From: Acidobacteriota bacterium
GTDB lineage: Bacteria > Acidobacteriota > Vicinamibacteria > Vicinamibacterales > UBA2999
DNA: 64,000 nucleotides
Assembly: GCA_030697165.1 (NCBI GenBank)
Contig: JAUYQQ010000010.1
Coordinates: 244,824 to 308,823, forward strand
Direction: 5' to 3'
Shown: in pieces, positions 31,460-40,509 of the stretch
Position numbering within the stretch: position 1 is the stretch's first letter
Layout: every line of letters begins with the position of its first letter
The notes under the pieces: generated by a model
Database searches by the model: none
Seen by the model: the letters and a program-made list of their open reading frames with translations, nothing else
Told to the model about the DNA's origin: nothing
Translations under genes and position numbers: made by a program

Positions 31460-32465
31460 AGCGAAGCACTAGCTCCGCCTCCACCGGCATCCCTTGTTTG
31501 AGAATGCCTTCCTTGTTGTCCACGGAAATGCGAATGCGGTAGACCAGCTTCGATCGCTCCTCGGCGGTCTGCACGTTGCGTGGCGTGAACTCGGCCTTGG
31601 GCGAGATGTACGAGAGCGTGCCGGCCAGTCCGGGGCCGCCGGCGTCGGTGAACACGGTCGCGGGTTGGCCAATGCGCAGCGCCGGCACAATCGGCTCGGG
31701 CACAAACACGTCGGCCCACGCGCGATCGAGGTCCACCACAACCAGCGCGGGAGCCCGTGGCGCGATGATCTCGCCGACCTCGACCAGCTTCTCGGTGACG
31801 ATGCCGCCGATCGGGGAGATGAGCGTGGCGTCGCCAAGCGTCTTTTCGAGGGAGGCGATCTGCGCGCTGACGACGTCGACGCGGGCGCGGGCCGCGGCCA
31901 CTTCTTCACGACGGGCGCCAGCGCGAACGCGGACCAGCGTTTCTTCAGCGGTGCGCACGCGGCTCTGGGCGGCAGACACGCGGTCGCGGGCCACATTGCG
32001 GCGGGTCGCGGCGTCATCGCGTTGTTTCTGCGAGCCGGAGTTGGTCTTGAGCAGGCTTTCGAAGCGCTCGAGGTCCAGGCCGGCGGCGGCAAGTTCCGAC
32101 TCCGCCGCAGACTGATCGGCCCTGGCGGTGGCGATCTGTGACTCGGCCTGACGCACGTCTTCAGGCCGCGCCGCGGCTTGCACCACTTGCAACTGGGCCT
32201 CGGCCGCCGCGCGCTCCGCCTTGGCGCGGTCGATGGCCAATGCGATGTCCCGAGTGTCGAGCGTCAGCACCGTCTGCCCGGGCTCGATGCGGTCGCCCTC
32301 CTTCGCCGAAAGGGTCAGGACGCGCCCGCCCGCGTCGGGTGCCAACCGCACTTCGGTCGCTTCGACGTGTCCCGACACGCGAACGCGATCGGTCGGTGCG
32401 TCTTCGGCGCAGCCGACTGCGAGGAGGAGTGCCGGGACGAGGAGGAGGCATTTGATGTGCGTCAT
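31458..32465 (-). CDS. HlyD-family periplasmic adaptor lipoprotein (YbhG-like)
   Basis: This 335-residue protein starts at ATG 32465, overlapping the TetR stop (ATGA). It has a lipoprotein signal with lipobox LLAVGC (Cys about residue 19) and then VSGHVEATEVRLAPDAGGRV, the first biotinyl-lipoyl half. Two long coiled-coil helices (residues about 75-190, Ala/Arg/Glu-rich) precede the second half (SPIGGIVTEKLVEVGEII) and a beta-barrel domain. It bridges the inner-membrane ABC permeases to TolC. E. coli YbhG is the closest named analogue. Confidence 0.88.
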   Translation of the reverse strand: MTHIKCLLLVPALLLAVGCAEDAPTDRVRVSGHVEATEVRLAPDAGGRVLTLSAKEGDRIEPGQTVLTLDTRDIALAIDRAKAERAAAEAQLQVVQAAARPEDVRQAESQIATARADQSAAESELAAAGLDLERFESLLKTNSGSQKQRDDAATRRNVARDRVSAAQSRVRTAEETLVRVRAGARREEVAAARARVDVVSAQIASLEKTLGDATLISPIGGIVTEKLVEVGEIIAPRAPALVVVDLDRAWADVFVPEPIVPALRIGQPATVFTDAGGPGLAGTLSYISPKAEFTPRNVQTAEERSKLVYRIRISVDNKEGILKQGMPVEAELVLR

Positions 32466-33088
32466 ATGGGTTGGAGCATTCGGTGTGCGGTGTATTGGAT
32501 GTGCCCGACCAGGTCGGCGTGGGGAATCTCGGCGAACATCGGCAGGTCGGCGCGGCCCGGCTGCGCGGCCATCCGTTCGCGCGCGGCGTTCATCAGGAGC
32601 GGGCCCATCGTCGACGTGTAGGCCAGGATCGGATGCACCGGCCGGAACGTGCCGGCCGCGGCACCCTCGGCGAGAATGCGGGCGAACGCCATGAACACGC
32701 CCTTCATCAACTCGAACGTATCGAGGTCGAGATGCGGCGCACCGTCGGCGATCTCGCGAAGCATCATCGTCGGGAACCACGGCCGCAAGTCGGCGAGGCT
32801 CACGAAATTCTCGATGAACCGGTCCAGCTTGTTCGAGGGTGAGTCGGCCGAGTCGGCGATCGCCGTGGCCGTGGCGCCGACTGATCCGAGCATGTCGCCG
32901 ACGACGGCGCGGTACAGGGCGAGTTTGTCGGCGAAGTGGTAGTAGATCATCGCCTTGTTGACCTGCGCTTGCGCCGCGATCTCGTCAACGCCCACGCCGT
33001 CGAACCCGCGCGCCGAGAAGGCCAGGGCGGCAGCCTGGAAGATTGCGTCGCGAGTGTCAGGCCGGCCAGCCGAGCGTGTCTTCGTCAT
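32462..33088 (-). CDS. TetR-family regulator (CecR/YbiH-like)
   Basis: This 208-residue protein has an N-terminal helix-turn-helix (residues about 12-57, TRDAIFQAAALAFSARGFDG, VDEIAAQAQVNKAMIYYHF). A C-terminal ligand-binding domain similar to CecR (DUF1956-like) includes LRPWFPTMMLREIADG. It is the first gene of a TetR-HlyD-ABC export operon, matching the order of E. coli cecR-ybhGFSR. A perfect inverted repeat lies immediately upstream of its start, so it probably represses its own operon. The inducer is unknown; CecR responds to certain antibiotics. Confidence 0.87.
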   Translation of the reverse strand: MTKTRSAGRPDTRDAIFQAAALAFSARGFDGVGVDEIAAQAQVNKAMIYYHFADKLALYRAVVGDMLGSVGATATAIADSADSPSNKLDRFIENFVSLADLRPWFPTMMLREIADGAPHLDLDTFELMKGVFMAFARILAEGAAAGTFRPVHPILAYTSTMGPLLMNAARERMAAQPGRADLPMFAEIPHADLVGHIQYTAHRMLQPI

Positions 33089-33089
33089 G

Positions 33090-33105
33090 AACTAACTGGT
33101 TAGTT
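33090..33105 (-). promoter_or_regulatory. TetR operator, AACTAAC-TG-GTTAGTT
   Basis: AACTAAC (33090-33096) and GTTAGTT (33099-33105) are perfect inverted 7-bp arms separated by TG, one base upstream of the regulator ATG (33088). The size and symmetry fit a TetR-dimer operator. The site would cover the start region of the export-operon transcript. A flanking TAATC may extend it. Confidence 0.8.
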
Positions 33106-33181
33106 AATCGGATCTGTGGAGATTCTGTCAACTGAACATTATTTGGGCCCTTTTTGACGCGGTGGCGTCCATACAATCAAG

Positions 33182-34081
33182 ATGATGACTGTCGTTCTCG
33201 CGGGAGGGTCCGGTTTCCTGGGCAGCAAGCTCCGGGCGCACCTCGAGCTCGGTGGGCACCGGGTGTTGACCCTGACCCGGTCGCCCAGGCCGGATCGGCC
33301 CGACGACATCGCCTGGCAGCCCGATGGTTCGGGCGGAGAACTGGCCCGGCATCTCGAGGGGATCGACGCCGTGGTCAATCTCGCTGGCGAAAACATCGCC
33401 GGCACGTTCTGGAGCCCTGCGCGCAAGGCCAAGCTGCGCGACAGCCGCCTGCTGGCGACCCGGACGATCGCGCGGGCGATCTCCGCCTGCGCGCGGCCAC
33501 CGAAGACGCTGATCAGCGGATCGGCCGTCGGCTACTACGGCGCGCGCGGCGACGAGCTCGTGACCGAACGCACACCCGCCGGCACCGACTTCCTGGCCGA
33601 GCTTTGCATTGACTGGGAACAGGAGGCCCGCGCCGGGGAGCTGGCCGAGACCCGCCTCGCCATCGTACGCTCGGGCGTGGTGCTCGGCGCCGATGGTGGC
33701 GCGCTCAAGAAGATGATCCTGCCCTTCAAGCTGGGCCTGGGTGCCACGCTCGGCTCGGGCCAGCAGTACATGCCGTGGATTCACGTGGACGACTGGGTGG
33801 CACTGGTCGCCTGGCTGATTGCCACGGATCGGGCGGCTGGCGCCTTCAACGCCACCGCGCCGACGCCCGTCACGAACCGCGAGTTCACGCGGACGCTGGC
33901 ACGCGTGGTGCGGCGGCCCGCCGTCTTTCAAGCGCCCGCGTTCGTCTTACGGATAGGCCTCGGCGAGATGGCGGACATGTTGCTCACCGGCCAGCGCGTG
34001 CTGCCGGCCGCCGCCGAGGAGCTGGGCTTTCGGTTTGCCCATCGTGAACTTGAACCTGCACTTCGGAGCCTGGACCTATGA
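33182..34081 (+). CDS. TIGR01777-family NAD(P)-dependent epimerase
   Basis: This 299-residue protein has the Rossmann motif GGSGFLGSKL near the N-terminus. The family blocks WQPDG, VVNLAGENIAG, GSAVGYYGARGDE, MPWIHVDDWVALVAWLI and the C-terminal DUF1731 segment (RVLPAAAEELGFRFAHRELEPAL) follow. Related proteins include YfcH of E. coli and SDR39U1; the natural substrate is unknown. ATG codons at 33182 and 33185 are both possible. The stop overlaps the next gene as ATGA, suggesting a two-gene unit. Confidence 0.85.
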   Translation: MMTVVLAGGSGFLGSKLRAHLELGGHRVLTLTRSPRPDRPDDIAWQPDGSGGELARHLEGIDAVVNLAGENIAGTFWSPARKAKLRDSRLLATRTIARAISACARPPKTLISGSAVGYYGARGDELVTERTPAGTDFLAELCIDWEQEARAGELAETRLAIVRSGVVLGADGGALKKMILPFKLGLGATLGSGQQYMPWIHVDDWVALVAWLIATDRAAGAFNATAPTPVTNREFTRTLARVVRRPAVFQAPAFVLRIGLGEMADMLLTGQRVLPAAAEELGFRFAHRELEPALRSLDL

Positions 34082-34746
34082 GATACGCGTTTGTCATCGT
34101 TGCCCTGTCCCTCGCGACCCTCTCGGCGCAGTCTTCGGACGAAGCGCGGCGCATTTCAGATTCGATCATCGTGCTCGACGAGATCATGGCGGCGGCCGAC
34201 AAGTCCGTGCCGAAGTCGATTCTCGAGAACGCGGTCGGCGTCGCGGTGTTTCCTTCGCTGCTCAAGGGCGGCTTCGTCGTGGGCGGCCAGCGCGGCAAGG
34301 GCATACTGAGCGTGCGCGACAAGAAGACCGGCCTCTGGTCGACGCCGGCGTTCCTGACCATCACCGGCGGCAGCATCGGCGCGCAGATCGGCGGACAGGC
34401 CATCGACTTGGTTCTGGTCGTGAACAACGAGCGTGGCCTGGAGCAGCTGGTCAAGAACCAGTTCAAGATCGGCGCCGATGCCGGGGTCGCCGCCGGACCG
34501 GTGGGCCGCGAGGCCAGCGCGGCGACCGACATCCAGTTGCGCGCGCAAATTCTCAGCTACTCGCGGGCACGGGGCTTGTTCGCCGGCATCACGCTGAACG
34601 GCGCGACCATCCGCCAGGACCGCGATGCCAACGAGCGTTTCTACGGCACCGCGTATCGGACGGGACAGATCGTGTTCGAGGGCCGCGCCGGCTCGCCAGA
34701 ATCAACGGCGGCGTGGAAAGAGACGCTCGCGAAGTACGCCCAGTAG
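34078..34746 (+). CDS. SYLF/YSC84-domain secreted lipid-binding protein
   Basis: This 222-residue protein has a signal peptide (YAFVIVALSLATLSAQ). Its SYLF domain is recognisable by SVPKSILENAVGVAVFPSLLKGGFVVGG, here cut to IPKxILENAxGVAVFP-like, GIQIGGQ-like AQIGGQAIDLVLVVNNERGLE, and GADAGVAAGPVGREASAATD. SYLF domains bind phosphoinositides in eukaryotes; bacterial members are periplasmic and their ligand is unclear. Start overlaps the epimerase stop by four bases. An inverted CAGATGCC/GGCTACTG repeat follows the stop. Confidence 0.82.
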   Translation: MRYAFVIVALSLATLSAQSSDEARRISDSIIVLDEIMAAADKSVPKSILENAVGVAVFPSLLKGGFVVGGQRGKGILSVRDKKTGLWSTPAFLTITGGSIGAQIGGQAIDLVLVVNNERGLEQLVKNQFKIGADAGVAAGPVGREASAATDIQLRAQILSYSRARGLFAGITLNGATIRQDRDANERFYGTAYRTGQIVFEGRAGSPESTAAWKETLAKYAQ

Positions 34747-34804
34747 CCAGATGCCAGATGCCAGATGCCAGAAGAGATTCTGGCTACTGGCTACTGGCTA
34801 CTGG
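34747..34804. repeat. CCAGATGCCAGATG / CTGGCTACTGGCTA repeat
   Basis: Four CCAGATG units are followed by AAGAGATT and then four CTGGCTA units. The two halves are partly complementary, giving a long imperfect hairpin between convergent genes. The period is seven bases, as in the GGGAGTC family. Confidence 0.8.
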
Positions 34805-36064
34805 CTACAAGAAATTCGGCGCCCCTGATCGGTAATCCCCGCCGAGCACGGTGACCGAGTTCGCTCCCAGCCAGCTGTCGAGAATCTTGGCGTAGACCGA
34901 TCGGAAGTCGGTTTCGTGTTTCACGTCGCCCGCGTTGTTTTCGAGCGTGGGATTGGCGGGGTCGAGGTTCAGGTTCGGCGCGGTACCGTAAATACCGCCA
35001 CGTACGCCGCCGCCGAGCACCATCATGTTGCCACCGGCGCCGTGGTCGGTGCCCGAGCTGCCGTTCTCGGAAATGCGCCGGCCGAACTCCGTGTAGACCA
35101 GCACGAGCGTGCTGCCGAGCAAACCCTGCGAGCTCAGGTCGTCATAAAACGCCTTCAAGCCGTCGCCGAGTGTGGCCATCAAATTGAAGTACGCACCCTG
35201 GTTGACGCCCTGCGTGGCATGCGTGTCGAACCCGCCCGTTTGCACCCAGAACACCTTGGTGCCGATCTGCTTGTTCATGGCGCCGGCCACGGCGGTCAGC
35301 GCCTGGCCGAACCCGTTGTTGGGATACGTGTTGGCCGGTCGATAGGTCGCGACCGTGGCCACGCGGTCGAGCGTACTGAGCGCCGCCTGCGTCGTTGAGT
35401 TCACGAACGCGAGGTGCGGCCGGTTAACCGGGATGTGCGACGAAATGCGGGTTTGCGCGGTGCGTTCGTAGCCGGCTTCGGCGCCGCTGTTAGGGCTCGA
35501 GAACGCATAGCTCGCCGGGCTGGTAATGGCCGGCACGCCGACCAGGCGCGCCATCAAGGGCCGCGGCGTCTCGCGCTGCGTGTTCCAGGCGACCAGTGGA
35601 TCGACCGGCGTCGGCTGCAGATCGAGATAGCGTCCCAGCCACCCGGTGCCCGAGGTGTTGCTGGTGCTGGCCGTGCCCCAGATATCGAACCCGGTAAAGT
35701 GCGAGCGGCTCTGGTTCGGATAGCCCGTGCGTTGGATGATCGCGAGCCGGCCCGCGTCGAAGATCGACTTGAGGCCGGTCAGCCGCGGGTGCAACCCCAA
35801 CTCGACGCGCGATGAATCGGAGCCGATCTGCAGTACGTTCGCGGCGGGGACCGCAATGGTCGGCCGCCGAGTCGTGTAGTTCGGGTCGCGATAGGGAATC
35901 ACCGTGCTCAGCGAATCGTTGCCGCCGCTCAGGTAGACCACCACCAGGTTGCGGGCCGCCGACCCTTGCGCGAAGGCGATGTCGCACAGCGCCTGTGGCG
36001 CGGCAAACCCAAAGGTGAATGCGGTGACGCCGCCCTTGACGAATTGTCGTCGTGAATAACTCAT
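34805..36064 (-). CDS. DUF1501 family protein with Tat signal
   Basis: This 419-residue protein begins with a twin-arginine signal (SRRQFVKGGVTAFTFGFAAP). DUF1501 motifs follow: NLVVVYLSGGNDSLSTVIPY, the alkaline-phosphatase-like metal region FWVQTGGFDTHATQG, and TEFGRRISENGSSGTDHGAGG. The fold is related to sulfatase/phosphatase enzymes. ATG 36064 is chosen for the Tat signal; the open frame extends further without support. It follows the DUF1800 gene by eight bases, the usual pairing of these two families. The pair is often seen in Planctomycetes and Acidobacteria; substrate unknown. Confidence 0.87.
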   Translation of the reverse strand: MSYSRRQFVKGGVTAFTFGFAAPQALCDIAFAQGSAARNLVVVYLSGGNDSLSTVIPYRDPNYTTRRPTIAVPAANVLQIGSDSSRVELGLHPRLTGLKSIFDAGRLAIIQRTGYPNQSRSHFTGFDIWGTASTSNTSGTGWLGRYLDLQPTPVDPLVAWNTQRETPRPLMARLVGVPAITSPASYAFSSPNSGAEAGYERTAQTRISSHIPVNRPHLAFVNSTTQAALSTLDRVATVATYRPANTYPNNGFGQALTAVAGAMNKQIGTKVFWVQTGGFDTHATQGVNQGAYFNLMATLGDGLKAFYDDLSSQGLLGSTLVLVYTEFGRRISENGSSGTDHGAGGNMMVLGGGVRGGIYGTAPNLNLDPANPTLENNAGDVKHETDFRSVYAKILDSWLGANSVTVLGGDYRSGAPNFL

Positions 36065-36072
36065 GGCGTCCC

Positions 36073-37518
36073 CTAGTTGAATTGATACTCGCCGGACCCG
36101 ACGATCAGACGGGTCAGCCCTGGCACCCTCGTTTGCAACTGCGAGTCGGTGCCGGTCCACGTCGTTGACCGCAGGTAGTCGCCCATGGCGACGGTGGCGG
36201 TGGACGAGAAGCCCATGTTCGGGAAACGCGCAATCATGTACTCGAGCACCCGGTCGGGCGAAGCGCGATAGGGTTGCGCATCACGCGCCAGGTTGAAGCG
36301 CTGGTTCGACGCGAGCGTTGACGAGAAGTTCATGCGCGAGAGCATGGACGAGGTCGAAATCCATTCCGCGCCGGTGGCCCAGCCGTTGACGTCGGGCGGC
36401 TCGTACAGCTGCTGGCCCATATTGGTCAGGGGCGTGATCGCGCTATTCACCGAGAACCCGGTCCAGCCCACTTCCTTGATCGCGCGGACGACGAATTCGA
36501 CCGGCCACGAATAGCGTTGGAAGAAGTTGGCGGGGTTGCGGAACTGCGACGACTGGAACAGGACGCGCAGCGTTGACTTGATGCTGAAGTTGTTCGCCAG
36601 GTAGGTCTGCGCCATGGCGTTGATCAGCGCCGCATCGGGCTCCGACGTCTCGTTGACGAAGAACTTGTAGAGGCGCGTCGCCAGCCGGCTGGCGGTCGCC
36701 GGATGCCGGGCGAGCGCGTTGACCAGGTCCACCGCGTCCTGTTCGCCCGCGGCCGCGGCGCGGGCGGGGATGGTGCGGCGGCCATCCGGATAGATTGGAA
36801 ACGAAAATTCCTTGGCGTTGGTGTCGTGATCGTTCGGCCGATAGACGAAGCGGTAGAAGCTGGTCATCGCGTCATTGCGATCGCCGACGACCTGCCAGTT
36901 GAAGCCGGTGAACACCCGTGCAGCGGCGTAGACATCGGCCTCGGTGAAGTTGCCCACACCGAGGCTGAACAGTTCCATGATCTCGCGGCCGAAGTTCTCC
37001 TGCGGCCGCGTCCGGGTGTTCAGTTGGCTGTCGAGCCAGTAGATCATCGCCGGGTCACGCGACATGGCCAGCAGCATGTCGCGGAAGTTGCCGGTGGCGT
37101 GCTGCCGCAACTTCTGGATCTGCCCCGGCTCGCTGCCCGCCAGGTCATTGGGGTCGTTGTCCATCATCCGCGTGGCGCGCTCCTGGCCCACCGCGCCCGC
37201 AATCTTGCTGTAAGCCGTGGCGAAGTGGTTGTGCCAGAACAGCGCCATCTTCTCTTCGAGCGGGCGCTGCGAGTGGATCATCCGGAACAGCCAGCGTTGC
37301 CGGGCGTCGTTGATCGAGGTGTTGGCCGAAAACGGGCGCCCCGACGTGGTGGTGATGCCGACGTAGGCCGCCTGGCCAATCTTCGAGTCGTGGTCGGTGG
37401 ACTGCGATTCGTAGTTGAGCAGCCGGTCGATCACCGTATCGATCGGCGTGTCACGCCAAAACGCCAGGTCGGCGGGACTGGCCCCAAACCCCATCCGCCG
37501 CAAAATGTGCTCGAGCAT
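36073..37518 (-). CDS. DUF1800 family protein
   Basis: This 481-residue protein begins MLEHILRRMGFGASPADLAF, the conserved HLLRRAGFG-like start of DUF1800. It contains MALFWHNHFATAYSKIAG, PQENFGREIMELFSLGVGNFTEADVYAAARVFTG (in parts ENFGREIMELFSLG), and PPDVNGWATGAEWIS. No signal peptide is visible. The DUF1501 gene lies directly downstream in the same direction. Function is not established for the family; the consistent pairing suggests the two proteins work together. Confidence 0.85.
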   Translation of the reverse strand: MLEHILRRMGFGASPADLAFWRDTPIDTVIDRLLNYESQSTDHDSKIGQAAYVGITTTSGRPFSANTSINDARQRWLFRMIHSQRPLEEKMALFWHNHFATAYSKIAGAVGQERATRMMDNDPNDLAGSEPGQIQKLRQHATGNFRDMLLAMSRDPAMIYWLDSQLNTRTRPQENFGREIMELFSLGVGNFTEADVYAAARVFTGFNWQVVGDRNDAMTSFYRFVYRPNDHDTNAKEFSFPIYPDGRRTIPARAAAAGEQDAVDLVNALARHPATASRLATRLYKFFVNETSEPDAALINAMAQTYLANNFSIKSTLRVLFQSSQFRNPANFFQRYSWPVEFVVRAIKEVGWTGFSVNSAITPLTNMGQQLYEPPDVNGWATGAEWISTSSMLSRMNFSSTLASNQRFNLARDAQPYRASPDRVLEYMIARFPNMGFSSTATVAMGDYLRSTTWTGTDSQLQTRVPGLTRLIVGSGEYQFN

Positions 37519-37675
37519 TGTGCCTACTTTACGCTGTTCGCCACCAGCAGAACCATAGCGTTTACGCGTCTGCTGCCCTCAGGAAACGTCCTGCGATTAC
37601 GAATCTGTGAGACGACGTGCCGGACTGCGAATGGGAGGAACGAAGCGTTAGAACCCTCGACCGGCCCAAGGGTTT

Positions 37676-37731
37676 AACAGGAGATCAGGAGATACAGAAA
37701 ATGTCTCTCCTGATCTCTTGAACTCCTGTTC
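37676..37731. repeat. AACAGGAGATCAGGAG palindromic repeat
   Basis: AACAGGAGATCAGGAGAT and CTCTCCTGATCTC, then CTCCTGTT, form an imperfect palindrome around ACAGAAAATG. It is the same family as 6266-6321 and 59119-59179 and lies directly after the stop of the PIG-L gene on the minus strand. The rest of the 215-base gap (37519-37675) contains no recognisable signal. Confidence 0.82.
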
Positions 37732-37733
37732 AA

Positions 37734-40505
37734 CTACGGCAGGCTGATCAGGTTCGCCATGAGGCGGAATGCACCATCCGTGCCCGCGGGCAACTGGCGC
37801 CACAGGCCGAGGCCGACGTAAAGCCAGCGGCCCTCGCCCACCTTCGCTTCGACCAACGCGCCGCGCTTGACGCCCTGGTTGTACGGGAAGGGCTCGGTGA
37901 ACTCGACCAAATCGGTGTACTGCGGATCGCGGGCGGCCTCGTCCAGGAAATACAGTCCGCGTTCCTGTACCCAACCCGTCCAGTCGGCGCGGCCGATCGC
38001 ATTCGGCGTGTTGAACACCGGATGCTGCGGCGCCAGCACCGTGACCTCGGCATTCTCGTCGGTCACCCGCTCGCGGCCGACCCTGGCCGGGAACGGCCCG
38101 TACTGCGCCTCGTTGAACTCGAACTTGTTGTACTGGACGATCACCGTACCGCCCGCCTTCGCGTAGTCGAGCAGGCGCTGGTTGTTGGCGCGCAGGTCGG
38201 CGCGCCGCTCGTAAGCGCGCACGCCGGTCATGATCACGTCGTAGCGGCCGAGGTCGCCCCAGGCCAGTTCTTCCGGATCGATGAAGGTGAGCTTCACGCC
38301 CAGTTGGACCAGCGCGGCCGGAACTTCGTCGCCAACGCCCATCACATAACCGAGGCTCAGGTTCGGCTTGACGTTGACGTCGAGCGCCTTCACCGCCACC
38401 TGCGGCCGCGTCAACACGTGACGCCGTGTCGTGTGCGGGTACTCCACCACCTGGTACCCCTGGGTGAAGGTCCGGCTGAAGCCGGACACCACATCATGGC
38501 TGCGGACGCCGGCGCTGACCGTGAACTGGTTGCCACCCGGCTTCATGGCGGCCGCGGCCAGCACGCCCGGCGCGGGCGGCTGCAACATGAAGCGCACGGT
38601 CACCGATTCGTCTTCACGCGTGAAGCTCACCGGCTGCGTCGCCGGCGATGCGCGCCAGCCCTGGGGCACTTCGAGGGTCACCTCGGCCTTGGCGGCGCCC
38701 TTGGAGTGATTCGTAACCGTGACACGCACGTCCTTGGAAACCGGGGTCGCTGATTTCAAGGGCACGATCACCGTGTCGGGCGTCGTCGCCACCGCAAATG
38801 CCGGCACCACGTGAATCTCCTGGCGCTTCTCGCCGGCGAAGATGTCGCGATCCGACCGCGCCTGGATCGGCAGCGTGATTGAAAACGGCGTGTTCTCCAC
38901 CGTGAGGTTGAACGTGGCGGTGTACGGCGTCGGCCGGAACGGCAGGCCGAACGGCACGTCTTCGTCGAACACGTAACGCGCGCCCTGGGGGCCGGTGTGG
39001 AAGTGCGCGGCGGTCAGGCGCGCATCGAGAGGAATTCGCGGCGAAGCGCCACACGACTTGATGCCGCCAGACAACAAGTTCGTGGGCTTCGCGCAGATGC
39101 TGGGCTCAGCAGTCGTTGCGAACCCGTTGGCTACGACTGAGACTTCCACGGGCACCTTGCCGCGATTGGCGGCCATCAGGTCCACCAGCAGCGGCTGCCC
39201 GGCCACCACCAGGCCATCGCGCGCAATGGCTTCGAGGCGGACGTCGGTCGCAAACATCAGGGCCCTGGCGAACTGCGGCTCCTTCGGGGCGAGACGGAAC
39301 TCGATCTCGTACTTCGCGCTCTCGGTGAGCGACGAGGACGCCAGCCACGCGCGCACATCGCGCAGCGCCTTCAGGCCGCGCGTCAGCGGCGCGACAGTCG
39401 CATTCTCGCCACCGGCCGCCATGGCCTGCCGCGCCTCGGCAACCGCGGCGCTGATGCGATCGAGTCCGGCACCGAGTTCAGCCGGCGCCCCAGGGGCAAA
39501 GGACAGCAGGCTGCGGAGGCTGGTGTCGACGCCGTCGAACATTTGCCGATCCGTCCGCGCGACGCCGCCCTCGAGCACCGTGTCGCGCAGGCGGTAGTTG
39601 CGAATGCCGCCGGGTCCCATCGGGCCGCCGCCGCCACCGGTCGGCGCGGGCAACGGCAGCAGCTGCGACATGCCCTGGCACTTGTGCATGCTGCGCGCTT
39701 CGCCGCCGAGCTCGTTATAGGTGCGGCCGATGACAGGATCCCACACGTCGCCACCCGTGAACTGCAGCGGCGCCGGGGCCTCAACCATCGTCGCCGGCGT
39801 TGCGGCCTGACCAGCCCCACCAGCCCTACCAGCCCCACCCGGCGGCCCTCCGAAGCCCGCCGTGTAATAGAACTTCTTCGGCTGCCACGCGCGCAGCCCT
39901 TCCGTGATCTGCTCGGGGAACTTCGCGGGGTCAGCCGCCGCGCGGAACGCTTCGAGCGTCAGCCTGGACGAAGCCTGGTGATGCTGGCCGCCGCCATCGC
40001 CATCGAACACGAAGCCGACGATTACGTCGGGGCGAATCGTGCGGATCATGCGGACGTAGTCGCCAAGAATCTCCTGGTGACCCCACTTCTCGTAGGTCTC
40101 TTCAATGCTGAACGAATAGCCGAAGTCGATCGCGCGCGTGAAGTACTGGTCGGCGCCGTCGAACCGATGCGCCGCCGCCAGTTCCTCGGTGCGTAGCACC
40201 GCCAGCGCCTCGAACAGCTCGGGACCAATCTCGTTCTGCCCGCCTTCACCGTGCGTGGCCGTCACGAGCGACGTCCGGAAGCCCTGGCCGTGGGCGAAAT
40301 ACGCCAGCATCGCGTTGTTCTCATCGTCCGGGTGGGCCGTGGTCATCATGAAGTTGCCCACGGTGTCGAGCTTGCGCAACGCCAGTTCCAGCGCCGGCGC
40401 GCCCTTCAGCTGCGACACGGGCACCAGCTGGTGCTGGGCGGTCGAGTGGGCTGAAGTGGTTGCAAGAAGAACGGCGAAAAGGAGAGTTGTTTTACGCATA
40501 GCCAT
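37734..40505 (-). CDS. Secreted PIG-L family deacetylase, large
   Basis: This protein of about 924 residues has a signal peptide (MRKTTLLFAVLLATTSAHSTAQ). An N-terminal PIG-L (LmbE-like) zinc deacetylase domain has MMTTAHPDDENNAM and, near residue 180, DGDGGGQHHQASSRLTLEAF with the zinc His. PIG-L enzymes remove acetyl from N-acetylglucosamine derivatives. The remaining 600 residues are beta-rich with a C-terminal glutamine-amidotransferase-like segment of the type seen in acidobacterial PIG-L proteins. Two repeat insertions are visible: a Gly/Ala run from 9-bp CCAGCCCCA repeats (39806-39840), and VVSGFSRT from a REP copy (38470-38487). Start could be 40505 or 40499. Confidence 0.83.
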   Translation of the reverse strand: MAMRKTTLLFAVLLATTSAHSTAQHQLVPVSQLKGAPALELALRKLDTVGNFMMTTAHPDDENNAMLAYFAHGQGFRTSLVTATHGEGGQNEIGPELFEALAVLRTEELAAAHRFDGADQYFTRAIDFGYSFSIEETYEKWGHQEILGDYVRMIRTIRPDVIVGFVFDGDGGGQHHQASSRLTLEAFRAAADPAKFPEQITEGLRAWQPKKFYYTAGFGGPPGGAGRAGGAGQAATPATMVEAPAPLQFTGGDVWDPVIGRTYNELGGEARSMHKCQGMSQLLPLPAPTGGGGGPMGPGGIRNYRLRDTVLEGGVARTDRQMFDGVDTSLRSLLSFAPGAPAELGAGLDRISAAVAEARQAMAAGGENATVAPLTRGLKALRDVRAWLASSSLTESAKYEIEFRLAPKEPQFARALMFATDVRLEAIARDGLVVAGQPLLVDLMAANRGKVPVEVSVVANGFATTAEPSICAKPTNLLSGGIKSCGASPRIPLDARLTAAHFHTGPQGARYVFDEDVPFGLPFRPTPYTATFNLTVENTPFSITLPIQARSDRDIFAGEKRQEIHVVPAFAVATTPDTVIVPLKSATPVSKDVRVTVTNHSKGAAKAEVTLEVPQGWRASPATQPVSFTREDESVTVRFMLQPPAPGVLAAAAMKPGGNQFTVSAGVRSHDVVSGFSRTFTQGYQVVEYPHTTRRHVLTRPQVAVKALDVNVKPNLSLGYVMGVGDEVPAALVQLGVKLTFIDPEELAWGDLGRYDVIMTGVRAYERRADLRANNQRLLDYAKAGGTVIVQYNKFEFNEAQYGPFPARVGRERVTDENAEVTVLAPQHPVFNTPNAIGRADWTGWVQERGLYFLDEAARDPQYTDLVEFTEPFPYNQGVKRGALVEAKVGEGRWLYVGLGLWRQLPAGTDGAFRLMANLISLP
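38470..38487 (-). repeat. GTCCGGC REP copy inside the PIG-L gene
   Basis: GTCCGGCTGAAGCCGGAC lies in frame and yields VVSGFSRT on the minus strand. The CTGAAG centre avoids the TAG that other copies carry in one of the alternative frames. Confidence 0.9.
39806..39840 (-). repeat. 9-bp CCAGCCCCA tandem inside the PIG-L gene
   Basis: CCAGCCCCA, CCAGCCCTA and CCAGCCCCA repeat in frame and encode the GGAGRAGGAGQA-like linker between the deacetylase domain and the rest of the protein. Confidence 0.8.
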
Positions 40506-40509
40506 GAAA

